A program made the position numbers and the translations under genes. A stretch of 38,665 nucleotides of DNA from Flammeovirga sp. EKP202. Lineage in GTDB: Bacteria > Bacteroidota > Bacteroidia > Cytophagales > Flammeovirgaceae. The DNA lies in the NCBI RefSeq assembly GCF_014534745.1, contig NZ_JACVVP010000065.1:1-38665 (forward strand), read 5' to 3'. Positions 1 through 7,787 of the stretch are shown here, piece by piece. The first letter of the stretch is position 1, and every line of letters starts with the position of its first letter. The notes under the pieces were generated by a model. That model worked only from the letters and a program-made list of their open reading frames with translations. It was not told where the DNA came from and made no database searches.

Positions 1-3
1 TTG

Positions 4-76
4 AGCGGATGACGAGGCTCGAACCCGCGACCTACAGCTTGGAAGGCTGTCGCTCTACCAACTGAGCTACATCCGC
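4..76 (-). tRNA. tRNA-Gly (anticodon TCC), copy 2
   Basis: The minus strand folds as a 73-nt cloverleaf. The acceptor stem is GCGGATG/CATCCGC, the D-arm TAGCTCAGTTGGTAGAG, the anticodon loop CTTCCAA (TCC) and the T-loop TTCGAGC. CCA is not encoded. The gene is identical to the copy at 295-367. A terminator at 264-293 separates it from that copy, and it has its own -7 box, so it is probably a separate transcription unit. Confidence 0.95.
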
Positions 77-95
77 ATTAATTATTTTGGTGACA

Positions 96-128
96 CAAAT
101 ATAATCACCTGAAATTGGAAATTCCCAA
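96..128 (-). promoter_or_regulatory. Probable promoter of tRNA-Gly copy 2
   Basis: On the minus strand TATATTTG (96-103) matches the Bacteroidota -7 consensus TAnnTTTG and lies 19 bp upstream of the tRNA 5' end. A TTG (126-128) lies 22 bp further upstream, slightly beyond the usual 19-21 bp. The rest of 129-263 shows no gene. Confidence 0.5.
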
Positions 129-263
129 TAAAAACCAAAATTTCCTTTGGCAATCTCTTTAACTCACTGTACTTCTAGGATTAAAAAATAATTCACATTC
201 GGTACAAAAGAAATCAAAACCTCTATAATGAGGTAACCAAAAGAAACGAAGGTTTATAAACGC

Positions 264-293
264 AAAAAGGTCAACCATTTCTGGTTGACCTTT
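264..293 (-). terminator. Intrinsic terminator of the Tyr-Tyr-Gly tRNA operon
   Basis: An 11-bp perfect stem AAAGGTCAACC/GGTTGACCTTT with a 6-nt loop is followed on the minus strand by a T-run. It begins 2 nt beyond the 3' end of the tRNA-Gly at 295-367. Confidence 0.88.
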
Positions 294-294
294 G

Positions 295-367
295 AGCGGA
301 TGACGAGGCTCGAACCCGCGACCTACAGCTTGGAAGGCTGTCGCTCTACCAACTGAGCTACATCCGC
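295..367 (-). tRNA. tRNA-Gly (anticodon TCC), copy 1
   Basis: A 73-nt cloverleaf identical to the gene at 4-76, with acceptor stem GCGGATG/CATCCGC and anticodon TCC in loop CTTCCAA. It is the last gene of the tRNA-Tyr/tRNA-Tyr/tRNA-Gly unit, 17 bp after the second tRNA-Tyr and directly before a terminator. Confidence 0.95.
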
Positions 368-384
368 AAGATAAAATAAAAGTG

Positions 385-465
385 TGGGAGGGGCAGGATT
401 CGAACCTGCGAAGCCGAAGCAACGGATTTACAGTCCGTCCCATTTGACCGCTCTGGAACCTTCCC
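385..465 (-). tRNA. tRNA-Tyr (anticodon GTA), copy 2
   Basis: An 81-nt class II tRNA with a long variable arm (GCTTCGGC region), anticodon GTA, T-loop TTCGAAT and T-stem GCAGG/CCTGC. The acceptor arms GGGAAGG and CCCTCCC leave an A5.C68 mismatch. It is identical to the copy exactly 100 bp upstream. Confidence 0.95.
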
Positions 466-484
466 AATTAAGTAATTATCATTG

Positions 485-565
485 TGGGAGGGGCAGGATT
501 CGAACCTGCGAAGCCGAAGCAACGGATTTACAGTCCGTCCCATTTGACCGCTCTGGAACCTTCCC
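485..565 (-). tRNA. tRNA-Tyr (anticodon GTA), copy 1
   Basis: The first gene of the tRNA operon. It is an 81-nt class II tRNA identical to 385-465, including the A5.C68 acceptor mismatch. A 19-bp spacer separates the two copies. Confidence 0.95.
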
Positions 566-636
566 AGATGCCCTCAATTACTTAATTCTTACACTATGTT
601 ATCTTTTTGTCGTGACCGTTTGTCCCGATTGCGATG

Positions 637-668
637 CAAAAGTAGAGGAAGTTTTTTTATCTGCAAAA
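637..668 (-). promoter_or_regulatory. Promoter of the tRNA-Tyr/Tyr/Gly operon
   Basis: On the minus strand TTTTG (664-668) is followed after exactly 19 bp by TACTTTTG (637-644), a full match to the Bacteroidota TTTG-N19-TAnnTTTG promoter. Initiation would fall near 630, about 65 nt before the first mature tRNA. Confidence 0.8.
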
Positions 669-733
669 TAAAAAATGAACTTTTTCTATAAACAATTGTA
701 AACTATTTGACAGACAATATTTTAAAAGTTGAA

Positions 734-1342
734 TTATTTTAAAATAAAATTTCGAACAAAGGTTCTATCCTTCAATTTTGCTCTAATTACATAATTTCCT
801 TTTTCGAAAGTATCCAGGATATATTGCGTTTTTAACTCCCCATTTTTCAATTCAATGCTCGAATTATAGACATCTTCTGTATCATTTTCATTCTTAATTG
901 ATATTTCTACCAACTTATCTTGAGCAAAAAAACCATCGATTTGTAAAGTATCACTTTCAACTTTGACATTGAAGTAAGGTCTTTTGTATTCTGTACTATG
1001 ATATATTTTGAGAGTTGGTCCCTCTGATCTATTAAAAATCTCTCCATAGATTGCCTTGCCATCCAAAGCAAATTGAAAATGATAGGTACCCTTTGGTAAA
1101 TTACTTAATGCATAATTACGTCTTAGTTCACCCTTCTCTCTGAACACTTCCCAAAACACAGTCTTTTTAGTAATCTTTTCAGACATCTGAAAAAAGGAGT
1201 CTTCACCAGAAGTCGCTTGAGCTTTTATCGCAAGTATACCATCCACAAGTTTCAACTGATTAGACAAAGTATTTATATCTTGAGCTAATAGAAGAGGTGA
1301 TGAGAAAAAAAATACGATTAGATAGAAAAAAATTTTGATCAT
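734..1342 (-). CDS. Secreted protein with two related Ig-like modules, unknown function
   Basis: A 202-residue protein I cannot assign to a family. Residues 1-20 form a signal peptide ending in LLLAQ. The mature part looks like two beta-sandwich modules of similar layout. The first has the segment LSNLPKGTYHFQF and the second LDTFEKGNYVIRAKL, each late in its module. The second resembles the Gly-Tyr/aromatic pattern of type IX-type C-terminal domains and ends FVRNFILK. It stands alone between the tRNA operon and tRNA-Trp. Periplasmic or surface location is inferred from the signal peptide only. Confidence 0.7.
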   Translation of the reverse strand: MIKIFFYLIVFFFSSPLLLAQDINTLSNQLKLVDGILAIKAQATSGEDSFFQMSEKITKKTVFWEVFREKGELRRNYALSNLPKGTYHFQFALDGKAIYGEIFNRSEGPTLKIYHSTEYKRPYFNVKVESDTLQIDGFFAQDKLVEISIKNENDTEDVYNSSIELKNGELKTQYILDTFEKGNYVIRAKLKDRTFVRNFILK

Positions 1343-1476
1343 ATCACTTTAATTAAAAACGGGGTAAAATGAGGTCTGATTAGCCATTTTCGCCTCAGTT
1401 TGTGGGGTGCAATATACAGAATTAGTCCTAAGTAGCTGTATATTAATATGAATTAAGAAAAAATTTCACTCACAAA

Positions 1477-1507
1477 TTTGTTATTTCTGTTCAGATATCT
1501 ACCTTTG
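1477..1507 (+). promoter_or_regulatory. Promoter of tRNA-Trp and the secE-nusG-rplKAJL operon
   Basis: TTTG (1477-1480), a 19-bp spacer and TACCTTTG (1500-1507) match the Bacteroidota promoter consensus exactly. It lies 52 bp upstream of tRNA-Trp, and I see no other good promoter before secE. Confidence 0.82.
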
Positions 1508-1558
1508 CATCTCGGAAATTCAAGGTACTTCTATAAAGTACTGAAAATTAACGGATAA

Positions 1559-1631
1559 ACGGGTGTAGCTCAGTTGGTAGAGTTACGGTCTCCAAAACCG
1601 CAGGTCGTGGGTTCGAATCCTACCACCCGTG
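1559..1631 (+). tRNA. tRNA-Trp (anticodon CCA)
   Basis: A 73-nt cloverleaf with acceptor stem ACGGGTG/CACCCGT, discriminator G, anticodon loop CTCCAAA (CCA) and T-loop TTCGAAT. tRNA-Trp before secE is a common arrangement, so co-transcription with secE is likely. Confidence 0.96.
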
Positions 1632-1691
1632 CAAATTCAAAAAGAACTGTTATATTTAGCCGTTCAACTGATTTTAAACATTTACATAAGC

Positions 1692-1722
1692 AAAAGTTGT
1701 TATTAACAAGGCAACTTTTTTT
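1692..1722 (+). terminator. Terminator-like hairpin between tRNA-Trp and secE
   Basis: The stem AAAAGTTG/CAACTTTT (1692-1699 / 1712-1719) runs into seven Ts. It lies between tRNA-Trp and secE, where I see no new promoter, so it may be a leaky terminator or attenuator. A competing small hairpin TTGTT-ATT-AACAA (1697-1709) uses part of the same arm. The stem is AU-rich and weak. Confidence 0.55.
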
Positions 1723-1744
1723 ATGGATAAAATTCGAAAGAATT

Positions 1745-1936
1745 ATGAATAAATTAATGCAATTTTTTAAAGAGTCATACACTGAGATGACAGACAACGT
1801 AACTTGGTTGTCATTCAAAGAAGCTCAAGATAGCTCTGTATTAGTTTTAGTAGCATCATTGGTGTTTGCTTTAGTAATCGGAGGTGTTGATTTCGGATTC
1901 AACGAATTATTAACACTATTCTATAACGCATTTTAA
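1745..1936 (+). CDS. secE: SecE, preprotein translocase subunit
   Basis: Encodes 63 residues, the size of single-helix bacterial SecE. SecE clamps SecY in the SecYEG translocon of the inner membrane. The N-terminal amphipathic part (FFKESYTEMTDNVTWLSFKEA) is followed by one membrane helix (about 30-50, VLVLVASLVFALVIGG). The reading frame is open from 1574, through the tRNA, but the start at 1745 gives the canonical length. Position directly before nusG supports the call. Confidence 0.95.
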   Translation: MNKLMQFFKESYTEMTDNVTWLSFKEAQDSSVLVLVASLVFALVIGGVDFGFNELLTLFYNAF

Positions 1937-1996
1937 TTAAGGCGTTGAAATTGTATTTTTTAGTTAAGAAACCTCAACAGATTAAACTAAATAACG

Positions 1997-2569
1997 ATGG
2001 GTGAGCTTAAATGGTATGTAGTTAGAGCTGTAAGTGGCCAAGAGAAGAAAGTGAAAGATTATCTACTGAAAGAATTAGAGAATCAAAATCTTCAGAACTT
2101 TATCACGGAAGTATTAGTTCCAACAGAGAAAGTTTATCAGGCAAGAAAGCAGAGAGACGGTAAGGTTAAGAAAATTGCTGTCGAGAAAAACTTATTACCA
2201 GGGTATGTTATCGTACAAGCTGATTTATCCAATGGTGAGGTTCAACACACGATTAATAGCGTTCCGGGTGTTATAGGTTTTCTGAATGCGGATTCAAAAG
2301 ATCCGTCAGTGCTTCCAAAACCTATGAGAGAATCTGAAATTAATCAGATCCTTGGCAAAGTCGATGAGTCTGACGAAGGCGAAGTTAAACATGACACGTC
2401 TTACTCTGTCGGCGAAACAGTACGCGTAATGGATGGTCCATTCTCTGGATTCTCCGGAAGCGTAGAGGAAGTCTTCGAAGAGAAGAAAAAACTCAATGTC
2501 ATGGTGAAGATTTTTGGAAGAAATGCACCAGTGGAACTCGATTATAAACAAGTAGAAAAAGAAGAATAA
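1997..2569 (+). CDS. nusG: NusG, transcription termination/antitermination factor
   Basis: Encodes 190 residues, a typical NusG length. The NGN domain begins with [18 protein letters not shown] and includes the LLPGYVIVQ strand near residue 75. The C-terminal KOW domain (about 133-187) carries [17 protein letters not shown]. NusG binds RNA polymerase and couples it to Rho or to the ribosome. It lies 60 bp after secE, and its stop is one base before the rplK start, which fits co-transcription. Confidence 0.97.
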   Translation: MGELKWYVVRAVSGQEKKVKDYLLKELENQNLQNFITEVLVPTEKVYQARKQRDGKVKKIAVEKNLLPGYVIVQADLSNGEVQHTINSVPGVIGFLNADSKDPSVLPKPMRESEINQILGKVDESDEGEVKHDTSYSVGETVRVMDGPFSGFSGSVEEVFEEKKKLNVMVKIFGRNAPVELDYKQVEKEE

Positions 2570-2570
2570 C

Positions 2571-3014
2571 ATGGCAAAAGAAATCGAAGGTTTCCTGAAG
2601 CTCCAAATTAAAGGTGGAGCAGCCAATCCGTCGCCGCCAGTAGGTCCTGCGTTAGGTTCGAAGGGTTTGAATATTATGGATTTCTGTAAACAATTCAACG
2701 CTCGTACTCAAGACAAAGGAGGGCAATTATTGCCTGTATTAATTACAATTTTCAAAGACAAGTCTTTTGATTTCGTAATTAAGACTCCTCCAGCGGCTAA
2801 TTTGATCATGGATGCGGCAAAAATTAAAAAAGGTTCATCAGAGCCTAACCGTAAAAAAGTAGCGTCAGTTACTTGGGATCAATTAAGAACGATTGCAGAG
2901 ACAAAATTACCAGACTTAAACTGTTCTACAGTTGAATCAGGTATGAAAATGGTTGCGGGTACAGCTCGTAGCATGGGTGTAACAGTAGAGGGAACAGCTC
3001 CTTGGGAAGCTTAA
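2571..3014 (+). CDS. rplK: 50S ribosomal protein L11
   Basis: Encodes 147 residues. The N-terminal domain has the conserved [20 protein letters not shown] segment. The C-terminal domain has the RNA-binding [23 protein letters not shown] region. L11 binds the GTPase-associated centre of 23S rRNA. It directly follows nusG and precedes rplA in the usual order. Confidence 0.98.
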   Translation: MAKEIEGFLKLQIKGGAANPSPPVGPALGSKGLNIMDFCKQFNARTQDKGGQLLPVLITIFKDKSFDFVIKTPPAANLIMDAAKIKKGSSEPNRKKVASVTWDQLRTIAETKLPDLNCSTVESGMKMVAGTARSMGVTVEGTAPWEA

Positions 3015-3041
3015 TTTCTACAAGTAAAATAGTTTTTAATC

Positions 3042-3734
3042 ATGGCAGTATCAAAGAAAATGAAAGAGGCTCTATCAAAATACGATAGAACTCAAGAATA
3101 CACGCTGGAGAAAGCTACTGAGCTTGTGAAAGAAATCTCTTTCGAGAAGTTCGACGCTTCTGTAGACTTAGACGTGCGTTTAGGTGTTGACCCACGTAAA
3201 GCGGATCAAATGGTTCGTGGTGTGGTAAGTCTTCCTCACGGTGTAGGTAAAGAAGTTAGAGTTCTTGCTCTAGTTACTCCAGACAAAGAAGAAGAAGCAA
3301 AAGCAGCAGGTGCTGACTACGCTGGTTTAGACGAATTCATCAAGAAAATCGAAGGTGGATGGACTGATATCGACGTAATCATCACTATGCCAACAGTTAT
3401 GGCGAAAGTAGGTCGTTTAGGTAGAGTTTTAGGTCCTCGTGGTCTAATGCCAAACCCTAAAGCGGGTACTGTAACTTTAGAAGTTGGTAAAGCTGTAAAA
3501 GAAGTAAAGGCAGGTAAAATCGACTTTAAAGTTGACAAAACTGGTATCATTCATACTTCAGTTGGTAAAACATCATTTACTGCTGAACAATTGAAAGAAA
3601 ACGCGGCAGAATTACTTGCTACGTTATCCAAGTTGAAGCCTTCTTCAGCAAAAGGTACATATTTTAAGAGCGTAACGGTTTCTTCAACAATGGGCCCTGG
3701 TGTCAAAGTTGAAAAGGGATCAATCGATAGCTAA
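3042..3734 (+). CDS. rplA: 50S ribosomal protein L1
   Basis: Encodes 230 residues, full length for L1. Conserved blocks include [20 protein letters not shown] near the start, [21 protein letters not shown] around residue 125-145, and a C-terminal [17 protein letters not shown]1 binds the L1 stalk of 23S rRNA and, in other bacteria, represses its own operon mRNA. It ends 2 bp before rplJ, so translation is probably coupled. Confidence 0.98.
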   Translation: MAVSKKMKEALSKYDRTQEYTLEKATELVKEISFEKFDASVDLDVRLGVDPRKADQMVRGVVSLPHGVGKEVRVLALVTPDKEEEAKAAGADYAGLDEFIKKIEGGWTDIDVIITMPTVMAKVGRLGRVLGPRGLMPNPKAGTVTLEVGKAVKEVKAGKIDFKVDKTGIIHTSVGKTSFTAEQLKENAAELLATLSKLKPSSAKGTYFKSVTVSSTMGPGVKVEKGSIDS

Positions 3735-3736
3735 TT

Positions 3737-4282
3737 ATGACAAAAGATCAAAAGGTACAACTCGTTGAGGAGTTAAGCCAAAAATTGGCAGCTTGTGATT
3801 ACTTCTACATCGTAAACAGTGCTACTATGACTGTTGATGAAGTAAACAAGTTCCGTAAGGCTTGCTTTGCATCGGGTATCGAATATCAAGTAGTCAAGAA
3901 CACGCTAATTGCGAAAGCTCTTGACAAATTAGAATCAGATACTGATTACTCTGAGCTTAAAGATAATGCTCTTAAAGGTATGTCAGGTATCATGTTCTCA
4001 GCAGAATCTGGTGCAGCTCCTGCGAAAGTTCTTAAGGACTATCAAAAGGATATGCCAAAAGATCGTAAAATCCCAGCATTGAAGGCAGCTTCAATCGACG
4101 GTGGTTTATACGTTGGTGAGCAACACTTAGAAGCTTTAACAGCTGTAAAATCGAAAGCAGAACTTATTGGAGATATCGTAGGATTACTTCAATCACCTGC
4201 TAAGAATGTTGTTAGCGCTTTACAATCTTCAGGTCAGACATTATCTGGTCTATTGAAGACTTTAGAGGAGAGAGGAGAGTAA
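3737..4282 (+). CDS. rplJ: 50S ribosomal protein L10
   Basis: Encodes 181 residues. The N-terminal rRNA-binding part (VQLVEELSQKL, YFYIVNSATMTVDEVNKFR, VVKNTLIAKAL) and the C-terminal helix that binds L7/L12 dimers (PAKNVVSALQSSGQTLSGLLKTLEE) are both present. L10 is the base of the ribosomal stalk. It is followed by a 110-bp gap holding a hairpin before rplL. Confidence 0.97.
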   Translation: MTKDQKVQLVEELSQKLAACDYFYIVNSATMTVDEVNKFRKACFASGIEYQVVKNTLIAKALDKLESDTDYSELKDNALKGMSGIMFSAESGAAPAKVLKDYQKDMPKDRKIPALKAASIDGGLYVGEQHLEALTAVKSKAELIGDIVGLLQSPAKNVVSALQSSGQTLSGLLKTLEERGE

Positions 4283-4306
4283 TATACTCGTTTCTAACAA
4301 AACCTC

Positions 4307-4342
4307 TTGCAATGACATCGTAAATACTACGACTGATTGCAA
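4307..4342 (+). promoter_or_regulatory. Two-stage hairpin between rplJ and rplL
   Basis: TTGCAAT (4307-4313) pairs with ATTGCAA (4336-4342), and inside it TCGTA (4318-4322) pairs with TACGA (4328-4332). No T-run follows, so it is not an intrinsic terminator. An RNA processing or translational control site is possible, because rplL is normally made in excess of rplJ. I saw no convincing promoter in the gap. Confidence 0.5.
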
Positions 4343-4392
4343 AACATATTATTTAATTTGATTTAAAAAACACGTTTTAATTTTATACAAAA

Positions 4393-4770
4393 ATGGCAGA
4401 TTTGAAAAAATTCGCAGAAGAGTTAGTTAACTTAACAGTTAAAGATGTACAAGAGCTTGCTGAGATCTTGAAAGAAGAGCACGGTATCGAGCCAGCTGCT
4501 GCTGCTGCTCCAGTAATGGTTGCAGGTGCTGCTGCAGGTGGAGAAGCTGCTGAAGAGAAAACTGAATTCGACGTGATCTTGAAGTCAGCTGGTGCTGCTA
4601 AATTGAAAGTAGTTAAGGCTCTTAAGTCAGCTGCTGGTTTAGGTCTTAAAGAAGCTAAAGAATTAGCTGATTCTGCTCCTGCTCCAATCAAGGAAGGTAT
4701 CTCTAAAGAAGAAGCTGAAGCATTAAAAGATGCTCTTGCTGCTGAAGGTGCTGAAATCGAAATCAAATAA
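4393..4770 (+). CDS. rplL: 50S ribosomal protein L7/L12
   Basis: Encodes 125 residues. The N-terminal dimerisation and L10-binding helices ([33 protein letters not shown]) are followed by an Ala-rich hinge (about 36-55) and the globular C-terminal domain ([39 protein letters not shown]). The protein forms the mobile stalk that recruits translation factors. A terminator follows within 40 bp. rpoB, the usual next gene, is absent. Confidence 0.98.
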   Translation: MADLKKFAEELVNLTVKDVQELAEILKEEHGIEPAAAAAPVMVAGAAAGGEAAEEKTEFDVILKSAGAAKLKVVKALKSAAGLGLKEAKELADSAPAPIKEGISKEEAEALKDALAAEGAEIEIK

Positions 4771-4806
4771 TTTTAGTTTATAACTAAATTTATCGATTAT
4801 AGATAT

Positions 4807-4840
4807 AAAGAGTGAATCTTTCGGGATTCACTCTTTTTTT
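4807..4840 (+). terminator. Terminator of the ribosomal protein operon
   Basis: A 12-bp perfect stem AAAGAGTGAATC/GATTCACTCTTT with loop TTTCGG is followed by a T-run. It closes the operon after rplL and abuts the 3' end of the convergent gene at 4840. Confidence 0.92.
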
Positions 4841-5997
4841 TATTTCAATATTTTAAAGGTATACTTTTCTCTTCCATAATAGATCAAAAGTATATTTATT
4901 CCTGTAGAGAAAGTTTGATTTGGAATTAGATCTTTCACCTCTTCTGTACAATCTATAACCTTTCCATCTGAATGTACTACAATGATTCGTTTACTATTGA
5001 ACTTCTCATTCCTATACAAAACCTGAACACTTTCTCCTGAACTTATTGAATTTGTACTAATCAAAACTTCAGGTAATGAAGATTGATGCTGTACTTCAAG
5101 AACTAATGTTTCAAAAACTTCCCTCGCTCCATCAAAATCTATTTGGTGTAATTGATAATAATTTCGCCCAGATTGATTTAAATGAGTATCTGTCCATTGA
5201 TACTGATGCGTGAAATAACTATTCCCCTGCCCTTCTACTTTTGCAATCAACTCCCATTTCACAAGGTCTTTGGACCGATAGATTTCAAATAATTTATTAT
5301 TCTGTTCTGAAGCAGTACTCCACCTTATAACAGCATTTCCATGACTGTATGTTACATTAAAAGCAGTAAGTACAACAGGTAAATCTTCGCTACAAAACGT
5401 TCCTGACTTGGTAGAACAGCTGCCTTTTATACTGATGTAGGGAGCGTTGTATACGTAAGGAGAATTATGTTGATCATCAAAATATCCTTCAACAGAAAAT
5501 GAGGTTGTATTTCCTCCTATTTCAAACTGTCCGCTTCCAATATCTGTTCTCAAAAAATTACCATTAATCATCAAATTCCCTCCATCTTTCACAAATAAAT
5601 TCCCATTATCCAACTGAAAATCTCCTTCTATTTCCAAATCTCCAAACACCTTCATTTCCACATTGTTTTTGTCCATTATTATACTTCCTAACACAAACAC
5701 TGCTCCTTGAGTACTGACCTGAAGAAAGCCATCATCTTCAAAAGTGAGATATACATTCAGGTTGTCATTCTTTAGATTATAATTCAGATTTAATTTGGCA
5801 TTGGAGGAGAGGATGATTTCATCATTATTAGTTGGGATACCACTACCCCCAGCTATCCGAACCCAGTTGTTTGTATTTTGCCATTCTTCAAGCGTATTAA
5901 TCGTGATTTCCCCGTTAGGTTTGTATTGTTCAGCGAATAGAGTATTTGAGAGTATTGCCCAAAAGAATACATTAAGAATAGTAGTTATTTTCATCAT
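4840..5997 (-). CDS. Secreted protein with type IX secretion-like C-terminal region
   Basis: Encodes 385 residues with a signal peptide (about 1-22, ending NTLFA). Residues 25-205 form a repetitive beta-rich region with many short Asn/Gly strands, consistent with a solenoid-like passenger. Next comes the linker DLPVVLTAFNV and an FN3-like segment with the motif RWSTASEQNNKLFEIYRS, common just before sorting domains in Bacteroidota type IX cargo. The last 75 residues form a beta domain ending YTFKILK, which fits a type A sorting domain, although the usual NP motif is not clear. The protein is probably surface-exposed or secreted; its substrate is unknown. Confidence 0.75.
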   Translation of the reverse strand: MMKITTILNVFFWAILSNTLFAEQYKPNGEITINTLEEWQNTNNWVRIAGGSGIPTNNDEIILSSNAKLNLNYNLKNDNLNVYLTFEDDGFLQVSTQGAVFVLGSIIMDKNNVEMKVFGDLEIEGDFQLDNGNLFVKDGGNLMINGNFLRTDIGSGQFEIGGNTTSFSVEGYFDDQHNSPYVYNAPYISIKGSCSTKSGTFCSEDLPVVLTAFNVTYSHGNAVIRWSTASEQNNKLFEIYRSKDLVKWELIAKVEGQGNSYFTHQYQWTDTHLNQSGRNYYQLHQIDFDGAREVFETLVLEVQHQSSLPEVLISTNSISSGESVQVLYRNEKFNSKRIIVVHSDGKVIDCTEEVKDLIPNQTFSTGINILLIYYGREKYTFKILK

Positions 5998-6104
5998 TTA
6001 GATAGTTTACCTTTCATTCATTTCAAGTTCCTAAAGTTGAAAAAATCGAAGGTTAAAAGCGTTCCATTTGATAAAATTCCACTAGTACCGCAAAAAATGG
6101 TACT

Positions 6105-6133
6105 AAAAAAGCAACTCCCTATTGAGAGTTGCT
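6105..6133 (-). terminator. Terminator downstream of the DUF1573 gene
   Basis: On the minus strand the 8-bp stem AGCAACTC/GAGTTGCT is followed by a run of six Ts (A-run at 6105-6110 on the plus strand). It lies 28 bp past the stop codon at 6161. A second small inverted repeat AGTACC/GGTACT (6083-6104) follows in the leader of the next gene. Confidence 0.75.
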
Positions 6134-6160
6134 CCTTATAAAATGTATATATTAATAGCT

Positions 6161-7234
6161 TTATTTTACCACGTTTGCTTTCACTGTAATGATCGTGACT
6201 GGATCGATAGGATCGTTGGTAAAAAGCGTAAAAGATCTTGTTTCTTTACCTGTTCGAGGAGTTTCTAGATATCTGATATTAATATTGACCGTTTCAAAGG
6301 TTTGAACCTCTTCTGATTCTATACTCAAAAGTTCTAAACCATGATTGGTTTCTACTTTCAATATCTTTAATGGAACTTCACCTGTATTCATTACTGAAAG
6401 GGTAACAATCTTCTTTCCATCATTCTTTACATTACCAAGATTCATGTAGGTACTTGAAAGACCCATTTTAGGTTTTGGGCCATCACCCTCTGATTCTGGA
6501 AAATAAATGGAAGCAGAAACAATGCATTCAGATGATACAATTTCTTTTTTCTGATTGACCAAATCAAGTGAAAATGTATCTTGTGCGTAACCGTATTCCT
6601 CTCTCTCTTCAGGTTTAATAAATAGTGTAAACGAACCTTCAGATTGTGGTTCTATTTCAAACTCACTACTGTCAATCAATACACCTAAATATGAAGGAGT
6701 AACCGGAGGCTTTTCAAAACGCAAAGTATCATCTGTCTCATTATAAAAATATACTTTTTTAGACGCTAAACCTTGAGCGGTAAGTAAACCAAAGCTTACT
6801 TTTTTATGAGGCCACTTCATCCCTGAGTCTCCATAAGGATACAGTTTCTCTTTAGAAAGTGAGGATGGGCGAATAAACCCTGCCAACTTTAGAGTATACT
6901 CTTGATTACTACCATTGAGTTTGACTGTAAATGATTTATTAAAAGGACCCGGCTTGTACGGTACAAACTGTACTTCTAAAGTATTTTTTTGTCCTTTTTG
7001 TAATTCTTCGGTAGGATAAGAAGCCAACAGACATGAACAATCTTCTATTACTGTATCGATGCTTACGGCACTCGATAAGACTTTAAATGGAAAAGAATAA
7101 GAAACGGTATCAGGATAATTGGGTAATTTCCCCAAGAATACACTGTCCTTTTCAAATTCAATACTTTTTTGAGCTATTAATTCAGTGGAAAAAAGGATTG
7201 CAAGCCCTATAAAAAACGAAAGCTTCTTAATCAT
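6161..7234 (-). CDS. DUF1573 domain-containing secreted protein
   Basis: Encodes 357 residues with a signal peptide ending TELIAQ. The first module (about 25-120) has the DUF1573 hallmark: a C-S-C pair (EDCSCLLASYP) followed by an LxVQFVPYKPGPFNKSFTV strand. The last module (about 255-357) repeats this Ig-like fold (MNLGNVKNDGKKIVTLSVMNTGEVPLKILKVET). The domain resembles ASPM/SPD-2/Hydin-type beta sandwiches and is common in Bacteroidota envelope proteins, where its role is not established. A -7 box TATATTTG lies upstream (7266-7273), without a clear -33 partner. Confidence 0.85.
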   Translation of the reverse strand: MIKKLSFFIGLAILFSTELIAQKSIEFEKDSVFLGKLPNYPDTVSYSFPFKVLSSAVSIDTVIEDCSCLLASYPTEELQKGQKNTLEVQFVPYKPGPFNKSFTVKLNGSNQEYTLKLAGFIRPSSLSKEKLYPYGDSGMKWPHKKVSFGLLTAQGLASKKVYFYNETDDTLRFEKPPVTPSYLGVLIDSSEFEIEPQSEGSFTLFIKPEEREEYGYAQDTFSLDLVNQKKEIVSSECIVSASIYFPESEGDGPKPKMGLSSTYMNLGNVKNDGKKIVTLSVMNTGEVPLKILKVETNHGLELLSIESEEVQTFETVNINIRYLETPRTGKETRSFTLFTNDPIDPVTIITVKANVVK

Positions 7235-7312
7235 GAGAAGGGTTATTTCATAAAATTTAGAAGCTCAAATATAATCGATAAATAGAAATATGGAGATTAA
7301 AAAAGGAAGTTT

Positions 7313-7576
7313 CTATCCCAATATTTGAAAATTTATATAGCCGATAAAAAACCATACTGTCAGTGACCATATTGATACTAAATAATAACTTTCTTTGGTG
7401 ATTCTATAGCGTAAGAGAAATAATGTAGGTAACATTAAAATAATACCGCCAGACAACTCCAATGCATGTAACACCACGCTTGGTACTCTTGGTATAATTA
7501 ATTTATAATCTAAAAAGACAATCACTAAACTGACTAAATTGATAAATAATAAATATGTTATGAAAATCCCCATCAC
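7313..7576 (-). CDS. DUF1294 small membrane protein
   Basis: Encodes 87 residues with three hydrophobic stretches (about 3-22, 36-56, 66-85). The family pattern is visible: INLVSLVIVFLDYKL (usually NL-x-F-x-x-x-x-DK), RVPSVVLHALELSGG (RIPE-x-x-L-x-x-x-x-x-x-GG) and LLRYRITKESYYL (HKTxKxxF). Function is unknown. Several family residues deviate (RIPE to RVPS, HKT to RIT), so it is a divergent member. No gene lies between it and the GH31 gene; 7577-7787 shows nothing convincing. Confidence 0.8.
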   Translation of the reverse strand: MMGIFITYLLFINLVSLVIVFLDYKLIIPRVPSVVLHALELSGGIILMLPTLFLLRYRITKESYYLVSIWSLTVWFFIGYINFQILG

Positions 7577-7787
7577 TTCTATTTGACTTTAAAGAGCTAC
7601 AAAACACATCAATGCATTTTTTTGTCCTAGTACTTACGCTCTTGTTACTTGTTTAATTCTTTATTTGATTAAACTGTTTTTTAAATAGAAATGATGAGGA
7701 TAAATGGTTTTGTTAGGTTAAAAAAACGAAAATAACTATACCTCTCATTAGTTTAAAAGTATTGATAAACATACAATTACTATCCTA

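Noticed and set aside
159-671. Open reading frames over the tRNA genes on both strands
   Set aside because: They are translations of tRNA-Tyr and tRNA-Gly sequence and their spacers, not proteins.
1574-1744. N-terminal extension of SecE through the tRNA-Trp
   Set aside because: It would translate the tRNA gene and the terminator-like hairpin. The ATG at 1745 gives the standard SecE length.
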